Positions 52,591 to 62,307 are shown, counted from the first letter of the stretch. The stretch is 64,000 nt of DNA from Bog-756 sp963699345 (GCA_963699345.1 CAVOTL010000005.1:1674001-1738000); one strand, 5' to 3'. A program made the numbers and translations. Notes: generated by a model from the letters alone, not told the origin.

Positions 52591-53946
52591 TCAGCCGGAC
52601 CGCTCGCCACCGTCGAGCATCCCCGGCTCGAACCGTTCACGACAGTCCTTGCCCCGGGACTTGGCCGCGTACATCGCCCGATCGGCGTCGGACATCAGCT
52701 CGTCGACCGAGAGGCCGCGGCGCCAGAAGGCGAACCCGATGCTGACCGTGCTCGTGAGCGTCTCGGTGCCCACCCGGAACGGCCGGCGGCAGGCCTCCAG
52801 GATCCGGTCGGCCAACCCCTCGACCTCCTCGGGGCGGCTGAAGTCCTCCACGATCACCCCGAACTCGTCCCCTCCCAGTCGGGCGGCGGTGTCGCCCCGG
52901 CGGAGACTGGCCCGCAGGACACCGGCCATGGCCTGGAGGAGGGCGTCCCCGGCGGCGTGTCCCAGGTGGTCGTTGGCCGCCTTCAGGCCGTCCATGTCGA
53001 GGAACAGGGCGGCCACGCGGCCGTCGTCGGCCTCGGCCCGGTCCAAGGCGTCCTGCAGCCGGTTGAGGAACTCGGCCCGGTTGCCCAACCCGGTGAGCGA
53101 GTCGTGGAACGCCTGGTACGACAGTTCCTGCTCGAGGCGCTTCCGGTCGGTGACGTCGTGTCCGGTGATGACGTAGCCCCCGACCGTCGGGTCGTCCACC
53201 AGGTTCACGATGCTCAACTCGAAGGGGATGGGAGCCGGCGCGCCCAACCTGGTCATGCCCACGGTGACGACGACCGGCCCGGCGGACGGGCCCGACCTCG
53301 CGGCGCGCACGATCGACTCCATCACCGCGTGCCGGTCCTCCGAGGTGACGAGGTTGACCAGCGGGCGCCCTTCGATGAGCTCGGGATCGTGCCCGAGCAT
53401 GCGGGACACCGCACCCGAACAGGACTGCACCGTCCCGTCCTGGGCCACGAGCATCGTCACCACGGCCGCGTGCTGGACCACGGCCCGCAGCCGGGCGTCC
53501 CGGTTGTGGGAGACCTCGAACCGCCGACGCTCGGTGAGGTCGCGCAGGCACAGCAGGACGGACCCCTCGACCAGCCACGGAACGGGAGTGCCCACCAGCT
53601 CCATCAACCGCCACCCGCCGGGCGTCCGGAGCCGGATCTCGATCGGGGCTCCCACCTCCTTCTCCTGGATGGTCTGGAGGGACAGCAGGACGAACGGCAG
53701 GTCCTCGGGGTGGACGAAGTCGAGACCGGACAGCCCCTGGGACTCGGCGATGGTGGTGCCGAAGAGCCGCTCAGCCGTCGAGTTGCCCCAGATCAGCACG
53801 CCGTTCGGCCCGACCACCAGGACCAGGTCCGGCAGCTCGCGGAACAGGCGCAGCAGGTCCCGGTCCGAGGTCGGTTCGACCTCGGACGATTCCGGCCCCT
53901 CGGTCAGCGTGGGCATATCCCTGTCATCGGGTGTCGCGGCCTCCAC
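52591..53946 (-). CDS. PAS-PAS-GGDEF diguanylate cyclase
   Basis: A 451-residue cytosolic protein with two PAS domains (PDLVLVVGPNGVLIWGNSTA; VTMLVAQDGTVQSCSG) and a GGDEF domain. The active-site motif RLGGDEF is intact, the Mg-binding LFLDMDGLKAANDHLGHAAG is present, and RRGD five residues before GGDEF is a good inhibitory site. It makes c-di-GMP in response to a PAS signal. GTG 53946 is given; ATG 53916 is an alternative. Confidence 0.92.
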   Translation of the reverse strand: MEAATPDDRDMPTLTEGPESSEVEPTSDRDLLRLFRELPDLVLVVGPNGVLIWGNSTAERLFGTTIAESQGLSGLDFVHPEDLPFVLLSLQTIQEKEVGAPIEIRLRTPGGWRLMELVGTPVPWLVEGSVLLCLRDLTERRRFEVSHNRDARLRAVVQHAAVVTMLVAQDGTVQSCSGAVSRMLGHDPELIEGRPLVNLVTSEDRHAVMESIVRAARSGPSAGPVVVTVGMTRLGAPAPIPFELSIVNLVDDPTVGGYVITGHDVTDRKRLEQELSYQAFHDSLTGLGNRAEFLNRLQDALDRAEADDGRVAALFLDMDGLKAANDHLGHAAGDALLQAMAGVLRASLRRGDTAARLGGDEFGVIVEDFSRPEEVEGLADRILEACRRPFRVGTETLTSTVSIGFAFWRRGLSVDELMSDADRAMYAAKSRGKDCRERFEPGMLDGGERSG

Positions 53947-54008
53947 CTTGAGCCGGCACCGGGCCCCGACACCCGTCGTCGACCGGCGCCAGGAGGTACC
54001 TTGCCGGG

Positions 54009-54995
54009 GTGACCTCCGACGACTTCGTCCTCCCCGGCAGCGACGTCACCCTCCCCCGGTTGGGCGTCGGCACCTGGGCGTGGGGCGACCGGTCGACCTG
54101 GGGGATGGGGGGCTACGACGCCGCCCTCACCCGCGACTCGATCCGTGACGCCTGGGACGCCTCGATCGACGCCGGGGTGACCCTGTTCGACACCGCCGAG
54201 ATCTACGGCGGAGGGGAGAGTGAGCGGATCATCGGCGCACTCCTGGCCGCCGACCCCTGGCGGGCCGCCCAGGCGGTCATCGCCACCAAATTCATGCCGT
54301 CGCCGTGGAAGCTGAACGTACGCCACGCACTGCTGGCTTCACTGCGCGCCTCCCTTAGGAGGCTGGGCCTGGCGGCCGTCGACCTCTACCAGATCCACGG
54401 CCCCATCAGCCTGCGGTCCCACACCGTGCTGGCCGACGCCCTCGCCGCCGCCCACGGAGAAGGACTGGTCCGGGCGGTGGGGGTGTCGAACTACTCGGTC
54501 AAGGAGACCCGGGCCATGGCGGAGGCGCTCGGGCGCCACGGTGTCCGACTGGCGACGAACCAGATCGAGTTCTCGCTCCTGCGCCGTGCCCCCGAGACCG
54601 GGGGACTGTTGGCCGCCTGCGCCGACCTCGGGGTCGTGCCGCTCGCCTACTCGCCCATCGGCCAGGGCCGGCTGACCGGCAAATACTCCGCCGCCAATCC
54701 GCCGCCGGGCAAGCGGACGTTCTCGGACCACCCCATGGAGGTCGTGGACGCCGTCGTCTCCGAACTGCGGGCCATCGGCGACGCCCACGGCGGGCGCACC
54801 CCCGCCCAGGTCGCCCTCAACTGGATCATCGCCAAGGGCGCGGTCCCGATCCCGGGGGCGAAGAACGCCAGCCAGGCGGAGGAGAACGCCGGAGCCCTCG
54901 GATGGAGCCTCGACGGTGACGAGGTGGCACGCCTCGACCGGGCCGCTCTCCCGGGCATCCGCAACCTGTCCAGCCGGTTCTGGCAGCACGGCTGA
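54009..54995 (+). CDS. Aldo/keto reductase
   Basis: A 328-residue enzyme. The catalytic Asp and Tyr are in FDTAEIYGGGES, Lys in IATKF and His in DLYQIHG; VGVSNYSV, YSPIGQGRLTGK and PIPGAKNASQAEENAGA form the NADP-binding region. Reduces aldehydes or ketones, substrate unknown. GTG 54009 has GGGG upstream. Confidence 0.92.
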   Translation: MTSDDFVLPGSDVTLPRLGVGTWAWGDRSTWGMGGYDAALTRDSIRDAWDASIDAGVTLFDTAEIYGGGESERIIGALLAADPWRAAQAVIATKFMPSPWKLNVRHALLASLRASLRRLGLAAVDLYQIHGPISLRSHTVLADALAAAHGEGLVRAVGVSNYSVKETRAMAEALGRHGVRLATNQIEFSLLRRAPETGGLLAACADLGVVPLAYSPIGQGRLTGKYSAANPPPGKRTFSDHPMEVVDAVVSELRAIGDAHGGRTPAQVALNWIIAKGAVPIPGAKNASQAEENAGALGWSLDGDEVARLDRAALPGIRNLSSRFWQHG

Positions 54996-55008
54996 CCGGG
55001 GCTCCGGG

Positions 55009-55023
55009 CGGGCGCGACGCCCG
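55009..55023. terminator. Hairpin between convergent genes
   Basis: cgggcg and cgcccg form 6-base arms around CGA, 14 bases after the aldo/keto reductase stop and before the glutaminase stop of the opposite strand. No T-run; terminator is inferred. Confidence 0.4.
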
Positions 55024-55055
55024 ATCCGCCCGATCCGCCCGAGGGGCCGGTGCGG

Positions 55056-56393
55056 TCAGCCCCGGCGCAGGAACGCCACCGCGTCGGCACGGGTGGGGAA
55101 CTCGGCCGGGGCGTGGAGCAGGGTCCGACCCCGTCGGTCGACGGTGGCCACCCCCAGCCCGAAGCGCACCGCCTCGTCGATGATGGCGTCCAGGAGCAGG
55201 ACGGCGACCGGCTGGCACCTCGTCACGTGGTCGAGATCGATGACCACCCCCCGGGGGACGACCTCGTCGTCGACGTGGGTGCGCAGGGCCAGGAGCGCCA
55301 GCTCGGCGGTGGCGAACTCGATGTAGCCCTGGAGGGCCAGGACCCGGACGTCCTCGTCCGGCTGGAACGGGGCCCCGACCGGCAGCTCGGCGCCGTCGGC
55401 CGCCACGCGGACGAAGGCCGGCCCGCTCCGGGCGATCTGGTGCATGAGGTGGAGGGAGAACCGCTCGGAGATGGCCCGGCTGGCCGCCACTCCCCGCACG
55501 CTGTTGCCCCGCTCGTCGAGCCGTGGACTGTAGAGGCCGATACCGAACTGCGACGGGCTGACCGCCACCAGGCCGCCGGCCACGCCGGACTTGGCCGGCA
55601 GGCCCACGCGGTAGAGCCACTCCCCCGAGAAGTCGTACATGCCGCAGGTGGCCATGACCGTCAGCACCTGCTCGGCCACCGGCTGGTCCATCACGCGGTC
55701 CCCGGTGCGGGGGTTCACCCCCCCGTTGGCCAGCGTGGCGGCCATGACCGCCAGGTCGGCCGCGGTGACGAGCACCGAGCACTGCCGGAAGTAGACGTCC
55801 ACCGCGTCCTCGACGGGCACCGTCAACGAGCCGGCGGCCCGCATCAGGTGGGCGAGCGCCCGGTTCCGGTCCCCGGTGTCGTGTTCGGAGCGGTAGACGG
55901 CCTCGTCCACCGTCAAAGTCCGGCCCGCGCAGCGCGACAGGAGGTCGAGGACGCGGGCCGAACGCTCCTCGGGACCCGATCCGGCGACCAGGGAGGTGGT
56001 CAGGATGGCGCCGGCGTTGATGAGCGGGTTGTCCGGGCGTCCGGTGCCGGGCTGCAGGCTGATGGCGTTGAACCCCTCCCCGCTGGGCTCGACCCCCACC
56101 CGGGTCAGTACCTCCTCGGTCCCGACGTCGGTCAGGGCCAGCGCGTACACGAAGGGCTTGGAGACAGACTGGACGGTGAACGGGACGTCGGACTGGCCGG
56201 CCTCGTAGAGCGAACCGGCCACTCCCACCAGCGCCAGCCCGAAGTCGGTGGGGTCGGCTGTCGCCAGCTGGGGGATGTAGTCGGCGACCGCGCCGTCGTC
56301 ATCGCCCACGAACTCGTCGCGGATGTGGGCGAGCAGGCCGCCGATCGGGTCGAACGGGTACCGGCTGCCATCCCCGGCGCCGCTCGACGTCAC
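55056..56393 (-). CDS. glsA: Glutaminase A with C-terminal STAS domain
   Basis: A 445-residue protein. The glutaminase part (about 1-310) has the catalytic QSVSKPF (Ser-x-x-Lys), NPLINAGAI, MAATLANGGVNP and GVAGGLVAVSP, the serine-lyase beta-lactamase-like fold that converts glutamine to glutamate and ammonia. The C-terminal part (about 345-445) with VIDLDHVTRCQPVAVLLLDA is a STAS domain, a known fusion. GTG 56393 overlaps the Anbu stop as GTGA, so the two are co-translated. Confidence 0.92.
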   Translation of the reverse strand: MTSSGAGDGSRYPFDPIGGLLAHIRDEFVGDDDGAVADYIPQLATADPTDFGLALVGVAGSLYEAGQSDVPFTVQSVSKPFVYALALTDVGTEEVLTRVGVEPSGEGFNAISLQPGTGRPDNPLINAGAILTTSLVAGSGPEERSARVLDLLSRCAGRTLTVDEAVYRSEHDTGDRNRALAHLMRAAGSLTVPVEDAVDVYFRQCSVLVTAADLAVMAATLANGGVNPRTGDRVMDQPVAEQVLTVMATCGMYDFSGEWLYRVGLPAKSGVAGGLVAVSPSQFGIGLYSPRLDERGNSVRGVAASRAISERFSLHLMHQIARSGPAFVRVAADGAELPVGAPFQPDEDVRVLALQGYIEFATAELALLALRTHVDDEVVPRGVVIDLDHVTRCQPVAVLLLDAIIDEAVRFGLGVATVDRRGRTLLHAPAEFPTRADAVAFLRRG

Positions 56394-57133
56394 GTCTCCA
56401 GATCGCCTTCCTCGATGGCGGGCAGCGCCGCGATGGCCTCGAAGAGGAACTTGGCCCAGACGGCCTCGAGCCGGCTGAGGAACGGGGAGTCGGCGTTGAT
56501 CCTCGCCTGGAACGGCTCGAAGGTGCCGTCCCGGTAGATCACCAGGTCGTACGGGGGTCCGACGGACAGGTTGGCCCCCGCCGTGCTCACCATGGACGTG
56601 AGCGCCAGTTTGGCGGCGGTGGCGAGGTTGACGTGGGCGGCGACGCCCAGCTCCAGGGTGAACTTGCCGTACTTGCTCTCGCCGATCTGCAGGAAGGGCC
56701 GGTCGTCGGACGCCCGGATGTAGTTGCCCTCGGGGTAGACGAGCAGGATGTCGGGAGGTCCCCCGCCCCGGATCTCTCCGCCGAACAGGAACGTCGCCGT
56801 CCCGTCGGCGTTCACCTGGGCCAGGGCCTCGCGGTGGGAGGCGGCCACCTCCCGGCTGAGCCGACCGATGTAGAGCGCCCCCTCGAAGAGGTGGTTGACG
56901 GTGGCGAGGCTCTCCCGGGCACCGGGGTCGGTGAGATCCTGGTTGATGCGGTCGAGCACCTCCTGGGTCGTCGCCAGATTGCCCGCCGACTCCAGGACGA
57001 AGAAGCGGTCGGGGTCGGGTTGGAAGAGATGCACCTTGCGGTAGGTGCTGACATTGTCCACGCCGGCGTTGGTGCGGGAGTCGCCCAGGAAGACGAGACC
57101 CGCGTCGAGGCGGATGGCGAGGCAGTAGGTCAT
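56390..57133 (-). CDS. Proteasome-type peptidase, Anbu family
   Basis: A 247-residue protein. MTYCLAIRLDAGLVFLGDSR is the Anbu start: removal of Met leaves the Thr nucleophile of Ntn hydrolases. SRTNAGVDNVSTYRK, SAGNLATTQEVL and later FLQIGESKYGK are also typical. Anbu forms rings related to the 20S proteasome beta subunit; activity is poorly understood. In proteobacteria it neighbours a transglutaminase-like protease, ATP-grasp and alpha-E genes; none are visible here. Instead it is coupled to a glutaminase. Confidence 0.9.
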   Translation of the reverse strand: MTYCLAIRLDAGLVFLGDSRTNAGVDNVSTYRKVHLFQPDPDRFFVLESAGNLATTQEVLDRINQDLTDPGARESLATVNHLFEGALYIGRLSREVAASHREALAQVNADGTATFLFGGEIRGGGPPDILLVYPEGNYIRASDDRPFLQIGESKYGKFTLELGVAAHVNLATAAKLALTSMVSTAGANLSVGPPYDLVIYRDGTFEPFQARINADSPFLSRLEAVWAKFLFEAIAALPAIEEGDLET

Positions 57134-57217
57134 GGGGTTCCTCGGGGTCGGTCGGCTCGGCGGAGGGAGTCTACGGTACGCCCCCCCGATCCCCTTCCGA
57201 CCGGCCCGCCCCGGCCC

Positions 57218-59140
57218 TCAGCCGATGCCGACGATCGGCTCGACGAGTGGCGTCCCCCCCATGGAGCCCTCGAAGGGGGCGTCGCCGAAGGAGAAGATGC
57301 CGCCGTCGCTGGCCACCATCCAGTAGCCCCGGCCGTCGGCGGTGGGGGCGATGCCGACGATGGGGGCGTTGAGCGGTTTGTCGCCCATGGAGCCCTCGAA
57401 GGGGGCGTCGCCGAAGGAGAAGATGCCGCCGTCGCTGGCCACCATCCAGTAGCCCCGGCCGTCGGGGGTGGGGGCGATGCCGACGATGGGGGCGTTGAGC
57501 GCTTTGTCGCCCATGGAGCCCTCGAAGGGGGCGTCGCCGAAGGAGAAGATGCCGCCGTCGCTGGCCACCATCCAGTAGCCCCGGCCGTCGGCGGTGGGGG
57601 CGATCCCGACGATGGGGGCGTTGAGCGCTTTGTCGCCCATGGAGCCCTCGAAGGGGGCGTCGCCGAAGGAGAAGATGCCGCCGTCGCTGGCCACCATCCA
57701 GTAGCCCCGGCCGTCGGCGGTGGGGGCGATCCCGACGATGGGGGCGTTGAGCGCTTTGTCGCCCATGGAGCCCTCGAAGGGGGCGTCGCCGAAGGAGAAG
57801 ATGCCGCCGTCGCTGGCCACCAACCAGTAGCCCTGGCGGTCGGCGGTGGGGGCGATGCCGACGACCGGACGCTGGAGGGTGGCACCCCCCTCCGAACCGT
57901 GGAAGACGGAGGACCCGAAGGAGAAGATGCCGCCGTCGCCGGCCACCAGCCAGTAGCCGGGCCTGGTGGACACCGCCTCGCTCACCATCGGCGACCCGTC
58001 CGGTGAGTCTCCGACGGCCGAACAGCCCAACGGCACGGCGCACGACACACCGAGCAGCTCGCCACCACCGGGTGGCTCCGGCGGCCCGGGCGTGATCGTC
58101 CAGGTGTCACCGTCCCACTGTTCGATGAGGTTGGAGGACGGCGAGCCGTCCGGGGACGACGAACCCACCGCGGTGCACGAGGTCGGCGACGCGCACGAGA
58201 CGGACTGGAGGACGTCGACGTCGGTGGGCGCCGTGTCCGGCGTCGCCTCGATGGACCATGCGGTCCCGTTCCACTGCTCGGCGAGGGCCTGGAAGGTCGA
58301 GCCCGCCAACGAGTAGCCCACCGCCGTGCACGCCGTCGGCCCGGAACAGGAGTCGGAGCTCAGGACACCGGTGGTCGTCGGGGAGACGTCCGGGCTCGCC
58401 ACGATCGACCACACCGAGCCGTTCCAGGTCTCGACCAGGGTCTGGTCGACCGACGTGTTGAAGTAGTAGCCGACCGCGGTGCAGGCCACCGGGGTCAGGC
58501 AGGACACCCCGTCGAGTTCGGACACGCCTCCGGAACCCGCGTTCGGGCTGCCCACGATGGTCCAGGCGGAGCCGTTCCAGGTCTCGACCAGCGTGTCGGT
58601 GGTGCCCGCCGGCGACTCCGCGGAGCCGACCGCCACGCACGAGCTGACCGACGGGCAGGACACGGACAGCAGTTGCTGGGACTCGTCCGGATCGGTGTCC
58701 GGGCTGGGGACGATCGCCCACCCCGAGCCGTTCCACCGCTCGACCAGCGTCTGGCCCAGGCCGGTGGCCGGCACGACCCCCTGACCCACGGCCGTGCAGA
58801 AGGCGTCGGACAGGCACGACACGCCGTACAGGGCGTTGTCGCGGTTCGGCGACGTGCTGTCGGCGCCCACCTCAGACCATTCCGAATTCTGGAACCGCTC
58901 CGCGAACGCCTGGATGTGGGGACCCGGATCGGAGCTGCCGACGGCCATGCAGAATCCGTCGGGCGTGCAGGAGGTCCCGGCCAACGACGTCTCCGTCGCG
59001 CCCACCGGATTCGTCGTCGGCACCACCGACCACGGATACCCCGTGGACGCCGACGCCATCGGGGCCGGGACCAGGGTGGCGAGCACCGCGAGGACGGCCA
59101 CCACCATCCCGACCGCCGTCGACCGCCCCGGACCTCGCAT
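57218..59140 (-). CDS. Secreted protein with seven Cys-paired repeats and six GYW-DGGIFSFG repeats
   Basis: A 640-residue exported protein. ATG 59140 has GAGGTGGAGG just before it; the signal segment ends around MASAS. Seven repeats follow with motifs SLAGTSCTPDGFCMAVGS, VSCLSDAFCTAVGQ and so on, as in the gene at 1217-2659. The C-terminal third holds six 42-residue repeats GYW.VASDGGIFSFGDAPFEG with PIVGIAPTADGR; four are almost identical. The first part may be a seven-bladed propeller, the second a surface-binding domain; both are inferred. Function unknown. Confidence 0.85.
   Translation of the reverse strand: MRGPGRSTAVGMVVAVLAVLATLVPAPMASASTGYPWSVVPTTNPVGATETSLAGTSCTPDGFCMAVGSSDPGPHIQAFAERFQNSEWSEVGADSTSPNRDNALYGVSCLSDAFCTAVGQGVVPATGLGQTLVERWNGSGWAIVPSPDTDPDESQQLLSVSCPSVSSCVAVGSAESPAGTTDTLVETWNGSAWTIVGSPNAGSGGVSELDGVSCLTPVACTAVGYYFNTSVDQTLVETWNGSVWSIVASPDVSPTTTGVLSSDSCSGPTACTAVGYSLAGSTFQALAEQWNGTAWSIEATPDTAPTDVDVLQSVSCASPTSCTAVGSSSPDGSPSSNLIEQWDGDTWTITPGPPEPPGGGELLGVSCAVPLGCSAVGDSPDGSPMVSEAVSTRPGYWLVAGDGGIFSFGSSVFHGSEGGATLQRPVVGIAPTADRQGYWLVASDGGIFSFGDAPFEGSMGDKALNAPIVGIAPTADGRGYWMVASDGGIFSFGDAPFEGSMGDKALNAPIVGIAPTADGRGYWMVASDGGIFSFGDAPFEGSMGDKALNAPIVGIAPTPDGRGYWMVASDGGIFSFGDAPFEGSMGDKPLNAPIVGIAPTADGRGYWMVASDGGIFSFGDAPFEGSMGGTPLVEPIVGIG
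57221..57960. repeat. 126-bp coding tandem repeat, about six copies
   Basis: The unit starting near gtcgcccatggagccctcga recurs every 126 bases (near 57385, 57511, 57637 and 57763). The inner copies differ by only a few bases, the outer ones more, which indicates recent expansion or homogenisation. It encodes the C-terminal repeats of the protein at 57218-59140. Confidence 0.9.
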
Positions 59141-59374
59141 CCTCCACCTCACCCCGGGCTCCTCCGGACCGATGCCGGATCGTGCCGCACGGGAACGCTA
59201 AGCCCAACCGGGACCGAACGCTAGGCGGGAGTGCGGGCGGGCGGGAGTGCGGGAGTTCGGGCGGCGTCGTGACCCGGGGTCGGCCGGGCCGGGCCCGGCG
59301 CCCCGTGGCGACAGGTCGGCGCGTAGGGTCCTGGGCACGGTCGGGTCGACCGACACCCCCCGGAGGAGGAACCC

Positions 59375-59888
59375 ATGGGCAGTATCGAGCTCCTGACCGA
59401 TGCCTTCGAACGCGTCCGCGACGGCATCCACCCCGCCGTCAACGGACTGTCGCCGCGAGCAGCTCTCCTTCCGGCCCGACGAGGAGTCGAACTCGATCGC
59501 CTGGCTGGCGTGGCACCTCACCCGGATCCAGGACGACCACGTGGCCCACCTGGCCAAGACGGGCCAGCGGTGGCTCGACGGCGGATGGTCCGGTCAGTTC
59601 GCCCTCCCCCTGGACCCCTCGGACACGGGCTACGGCCACGATCCGGGTCAGGTGGCGGTGGTGGTGGCCGACGCCCACGTTCTGCTCGACTACTACGAGG
59701 ACGTCCACCGGGCGACGTCGGCCTACCTCGAGACCCTGTCGGAGGAGACCCTCGACAAGGTGATCGACACCCGATGGGATCCTCCCGTGACCGTCGGGGT
59801 CCGCCTGGTCAGCGTCGTCACCGACGATCTCATGCATGTCGGACAGGCCGCCTACGTCCGCGGGATCCTCCACCGCCGGGGCGACTGA
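59375..59888 (+). pseudogene. DinB/DUF664-family protein, one frameshift
   Basis: ATG 59375, after a GGAGGAGGA box, reads MGSIELLTDAFERVRDGIHP in one frame; at about 59453 one extra base shifts to the frame REQLSFRPDEESNSIAWLAW, HLTRIQDDHV and later DDLMHVGQAAYVRGIL, giving the three-His metal site of DinB-like proteins. Joined, the protein would have about 170 residues, the family's usual length. The lesion may be a sequence error. DinB proteins use mycothiol or bacillithiol-type thiols or metal for detoxification. Confidence 0.78.
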
Positions 59889-59974
59889 CCCCCGAGGCCG
59901 CCCCGCCTCAAGTCGGGACGCCTTCGTGCCGATCCACAAGGACCGACGCAAGGTGAACCATCCGCGAGGGGGAC

Positions 59975-62287
59975 ATGGCAGACCAGGCGACCGTCCCACC
60001 GGTGGACGAGGACAACTTCGGGAACGACCCGTGGCCCACGAGCGTGGCCCGCGCCATGATCGACCCCGCCCTGCTCGGCTACCTCATGGGCCCCCTCGCC
60101 CTGGTGGCGATCCTGCTGCTCATGCACTTCGACTACATCACCCGCGAGTCGGCGTGGGTGTGGCTGGCGGTGTTCATCGCCGTGCCGACCTGCAACCTGG
60201 TCGTCGACCGCATCTACGACCGGCGTCCGGACGCCGTCTCGCTCAACCTCCGGGTGGCCGCCCAGGTGGCCGCCGTCTCCGCCGTCATCTATCTCACGGG
60301 GTGGGGCCCCGTCCTGTGGGGCGCCTATGCCTTCATCGCCCTCGAGGTCATCGCCAAGTGCGGCTCCCGCTCGTGGCGGTCGGTGGTCGTCTGGACGCTC
60401 ATCGGCATGACCGTCGGCCAGGTGGCCATCTGGCTCGGCTGGCTCCCGACGATGCTCCCCACCGGTCAGTCGACGGCGGTCACCATCATGGGCGCGTTCG
60501 TCCTGGTCTTCGTCGTCCGCATGGCCGGCGCCACGATGGAGCAGAAGGAGGGCGCCGAGGGCGCCGTGCGGCTCAGCGAGGACCGCTTCCGGTCCCTCAT
60601 CCAGAACTCCTCGGACGTCACGATCATCATCGACGACGAAGGGATCTTCCGCTACCTGTCCCCGGCCATAGAGGAGCTCCTGGGGTACAGCCCACGCGAG
60701 CTGGTGGGTCATCGGGCGACGGACTTCGTCCACCCCGACGACGAGGAGTACCTGCGCCTCCGCCTCGGTCCCCAGTTCCACACCTCCTCGGACACGGCCG
60801 TGCTCGAGTTCCGCATGCTCCGCCGGGACGGCACCGGCCGGGACGTCGAAGCCGTGATCTCCAATCAGATCGACCGGCCCTCGGTCGCCGGCTACGTCGC
60901 CAACGTACGCGACACCACGGAGCGAAAGAAGTTCGAGGATCTCCTGTCCCACCGCGCCCTCCATGATCCGCTGACCGGGCTGGCCAACCGCCAGCTCATC
61001 CTGGACCGGGCCGACCAGATGCTCGTCCGGTCGCGCCGCACCGGCGAGCCGGTGGCCGCCTTCTTCGTCGACCTCGACAACTTCAAGGACGCCAACGACT
61101 CGCTCGGCCACGAGGCCGGTGACCGGCTGCTCCAGGCGGTCGCCAGCCGGCTGGTGGGTCTCCTGCGGACCAGCGACACGGTGGGCCGGCTCGGGGGGGA
61201 CGAGTTCGTGATCCTGGCCGAGGGCGTCTCGCTCCGGAACGGGCCGGAGTCCATCGCCGACCGCATCCGTCAGGTCCTTCGACCGGCGTTCTACGTCGAG
61301 GGGTTCGAATCCTTCCCGCTCTCGGTGTCCGCCAGCATCGGGATCGCCGCCGGCGACCGACCGTCGGCCCAGGACCTGCTGCGGGACGCCGACATCGCGC
61401 TCTACCGGGCCAAGAGCGCCGGACGCGACCAGTCCGTCGTGTTCGAGGAGGCCATGCAGCTGGCCACCAACGACCGGCTGGCGCTGCGGACCGAACTGGA
61501 CGCCGCCCTGCAGGGGGGGCAGTTCACCCTTCTCTACCAGCCCATCATGAGCCTGACCGACCTCCACATCGAGGGCGTCGAGGCGCTCATCCGCTGGAAC
61601 CACCCGATCAACGGCACGATGACCCCCGACCGGTTCATCCCGCCCCTGGAGGACAGCGGCCAGATCGTCGACGTCGGGCGCTGGGTCCTCAACGAGGCCT
61701 GTGCCCAGCTGTCCCGCTGGCAGCGCACCGGCCACCGGCTGACCATGTCGGTCAACGTCTCCATGCGTCAGCTCGAGTCCGACGGTTTCGTCGACGACGT
61801 CCGGTCCGCGCTCGACGCCAACGGGCTCGAGCCGTCGAGCCTGGTCGTCGAGATCACCGAGACGGTCCTCATGAAGGACGCCCACGCCACCGTGGAACGG
61901 CTGGAGCGCCTCAAGGAGATCGGGGTCCGCATCGCCATCGACGACTTCGGTACCGGCTACTCCTCACTCGCCTACCTCCGCCAGTTCCCGGTGGACGTCC
62001 TCAAGATCGACCGGAGCTTCGTGTCCGAGATGAGTGGGTCCCCCGATGCCGCCGCCCTCATCCACACGCTGGTCGAGCTCGGCCACACGCTGGGCCTCGT
62101 GACCCTGGCCGAGGGGATCGAGCACCCGGTCCAGCTCGAGGGCCTGCTGGCCCACGGCTGCGACCACGGCCAGGGGTACTACTTCTCCCGACCGGTGCCG
62201 GCCGAGGAGATCGGCCTGCTGATGTCGGCCGACGACCGCCTCCACGACCTGCTCTCGTCGGCTGCGCCCCGACCCGGCGCCGCCTGA
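59975..62287 (+). CDS. Membrane PAS-GGDEF-EAL c-di-GMP protein
   Basis: A 770-residue protein. The N-terminus has about five membrane helices (residues 30-190), then a PAS domain (VTIIIDDEGIFRYLSPAIEE), a GGDEF domain (RLGGDEF, with RTSD inhibitory site upstream) and an EAL domain. EALIRWNHP, NVSMRQL, VEITETV, DDFGTGYSSL, VLKIDRSFV and HGQGYYFSRP hold the complete metal and catalytic residues of an active phosphodiesterase. Whether it makes or breaks c-di-GMP in vivo is open; both sites are intact. Confidence 0.93.
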   Translation: MADQATVPPVDEDNFGNDPWPTSVARAMIDPALLGYLMGPLALVAILLLMHFDYITRESAWVWLAVFIAVPTCNLVVDRIYDRRPDAVSLNLRVAAQVAAVSAVIYLTGWGPVLWGAYAFIALEVIAKCGSRSWRSVVVWTLIGMTVGQVAIWLGWLPTMLPTGQSTAVTIMGAFVLVFVVRMAGATMEQKEGAEGAVRLSEDRFRSLIQNSSDVTIIIDDEGIFRYLSPAIEELLGYSPRELVGHRATDFVHPDDEEYLRLRLGPQFHTSSDTAVLEFRMLRRDGTGRDVEAVISNQIDRPSVAGYVANVRDTTERKKFEDLLSHRALHDPLTGLANRQLILDRADQMLVRSRRTGEPVAAFFVDLDNFKDANDSLGHEAGDRLLQAVASRLVGLLRTSDTVGRLGGDEFVILAEGVSLRNGPESIADRIRQVLRPAFYVEGFESFPLSVSASIGIAAGDRPSAQDLLRDADIALYRAKSAGRDQSVVFEEAMQLATNDRLALRTELDAALQGGQFTLLYQPIMSLTDLHIEGVEALIRWNHPINGTMTPDRFIPPLEDSGQIVDVGRWVLNEACAQLSRWQRTGHRLTMSVNVSMRQLESDGFVDDVRSALDANGLEPSSLVVEITETVLMKDAHATVERLERLKEIGVRIAIDDFGTGYSSLAYLRQFPVDVLKIDRSFVSEMSGSPDAAALIHTLVELGHTLGLVTLAEGIEHPVQLEGLLAHGCDHGQGYYFSRPVPAEEIGLLMSADDRLHDLLSSAAPRPGAA

Positions 62288-62307
62288 AGACTCCGGACCG
62301 GGGGCGG

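Noticed and set aside
57221..57960. CRISPR-like array
   Set aside because: The 126-base repeats have no spacers and are in-frame protein repeats.
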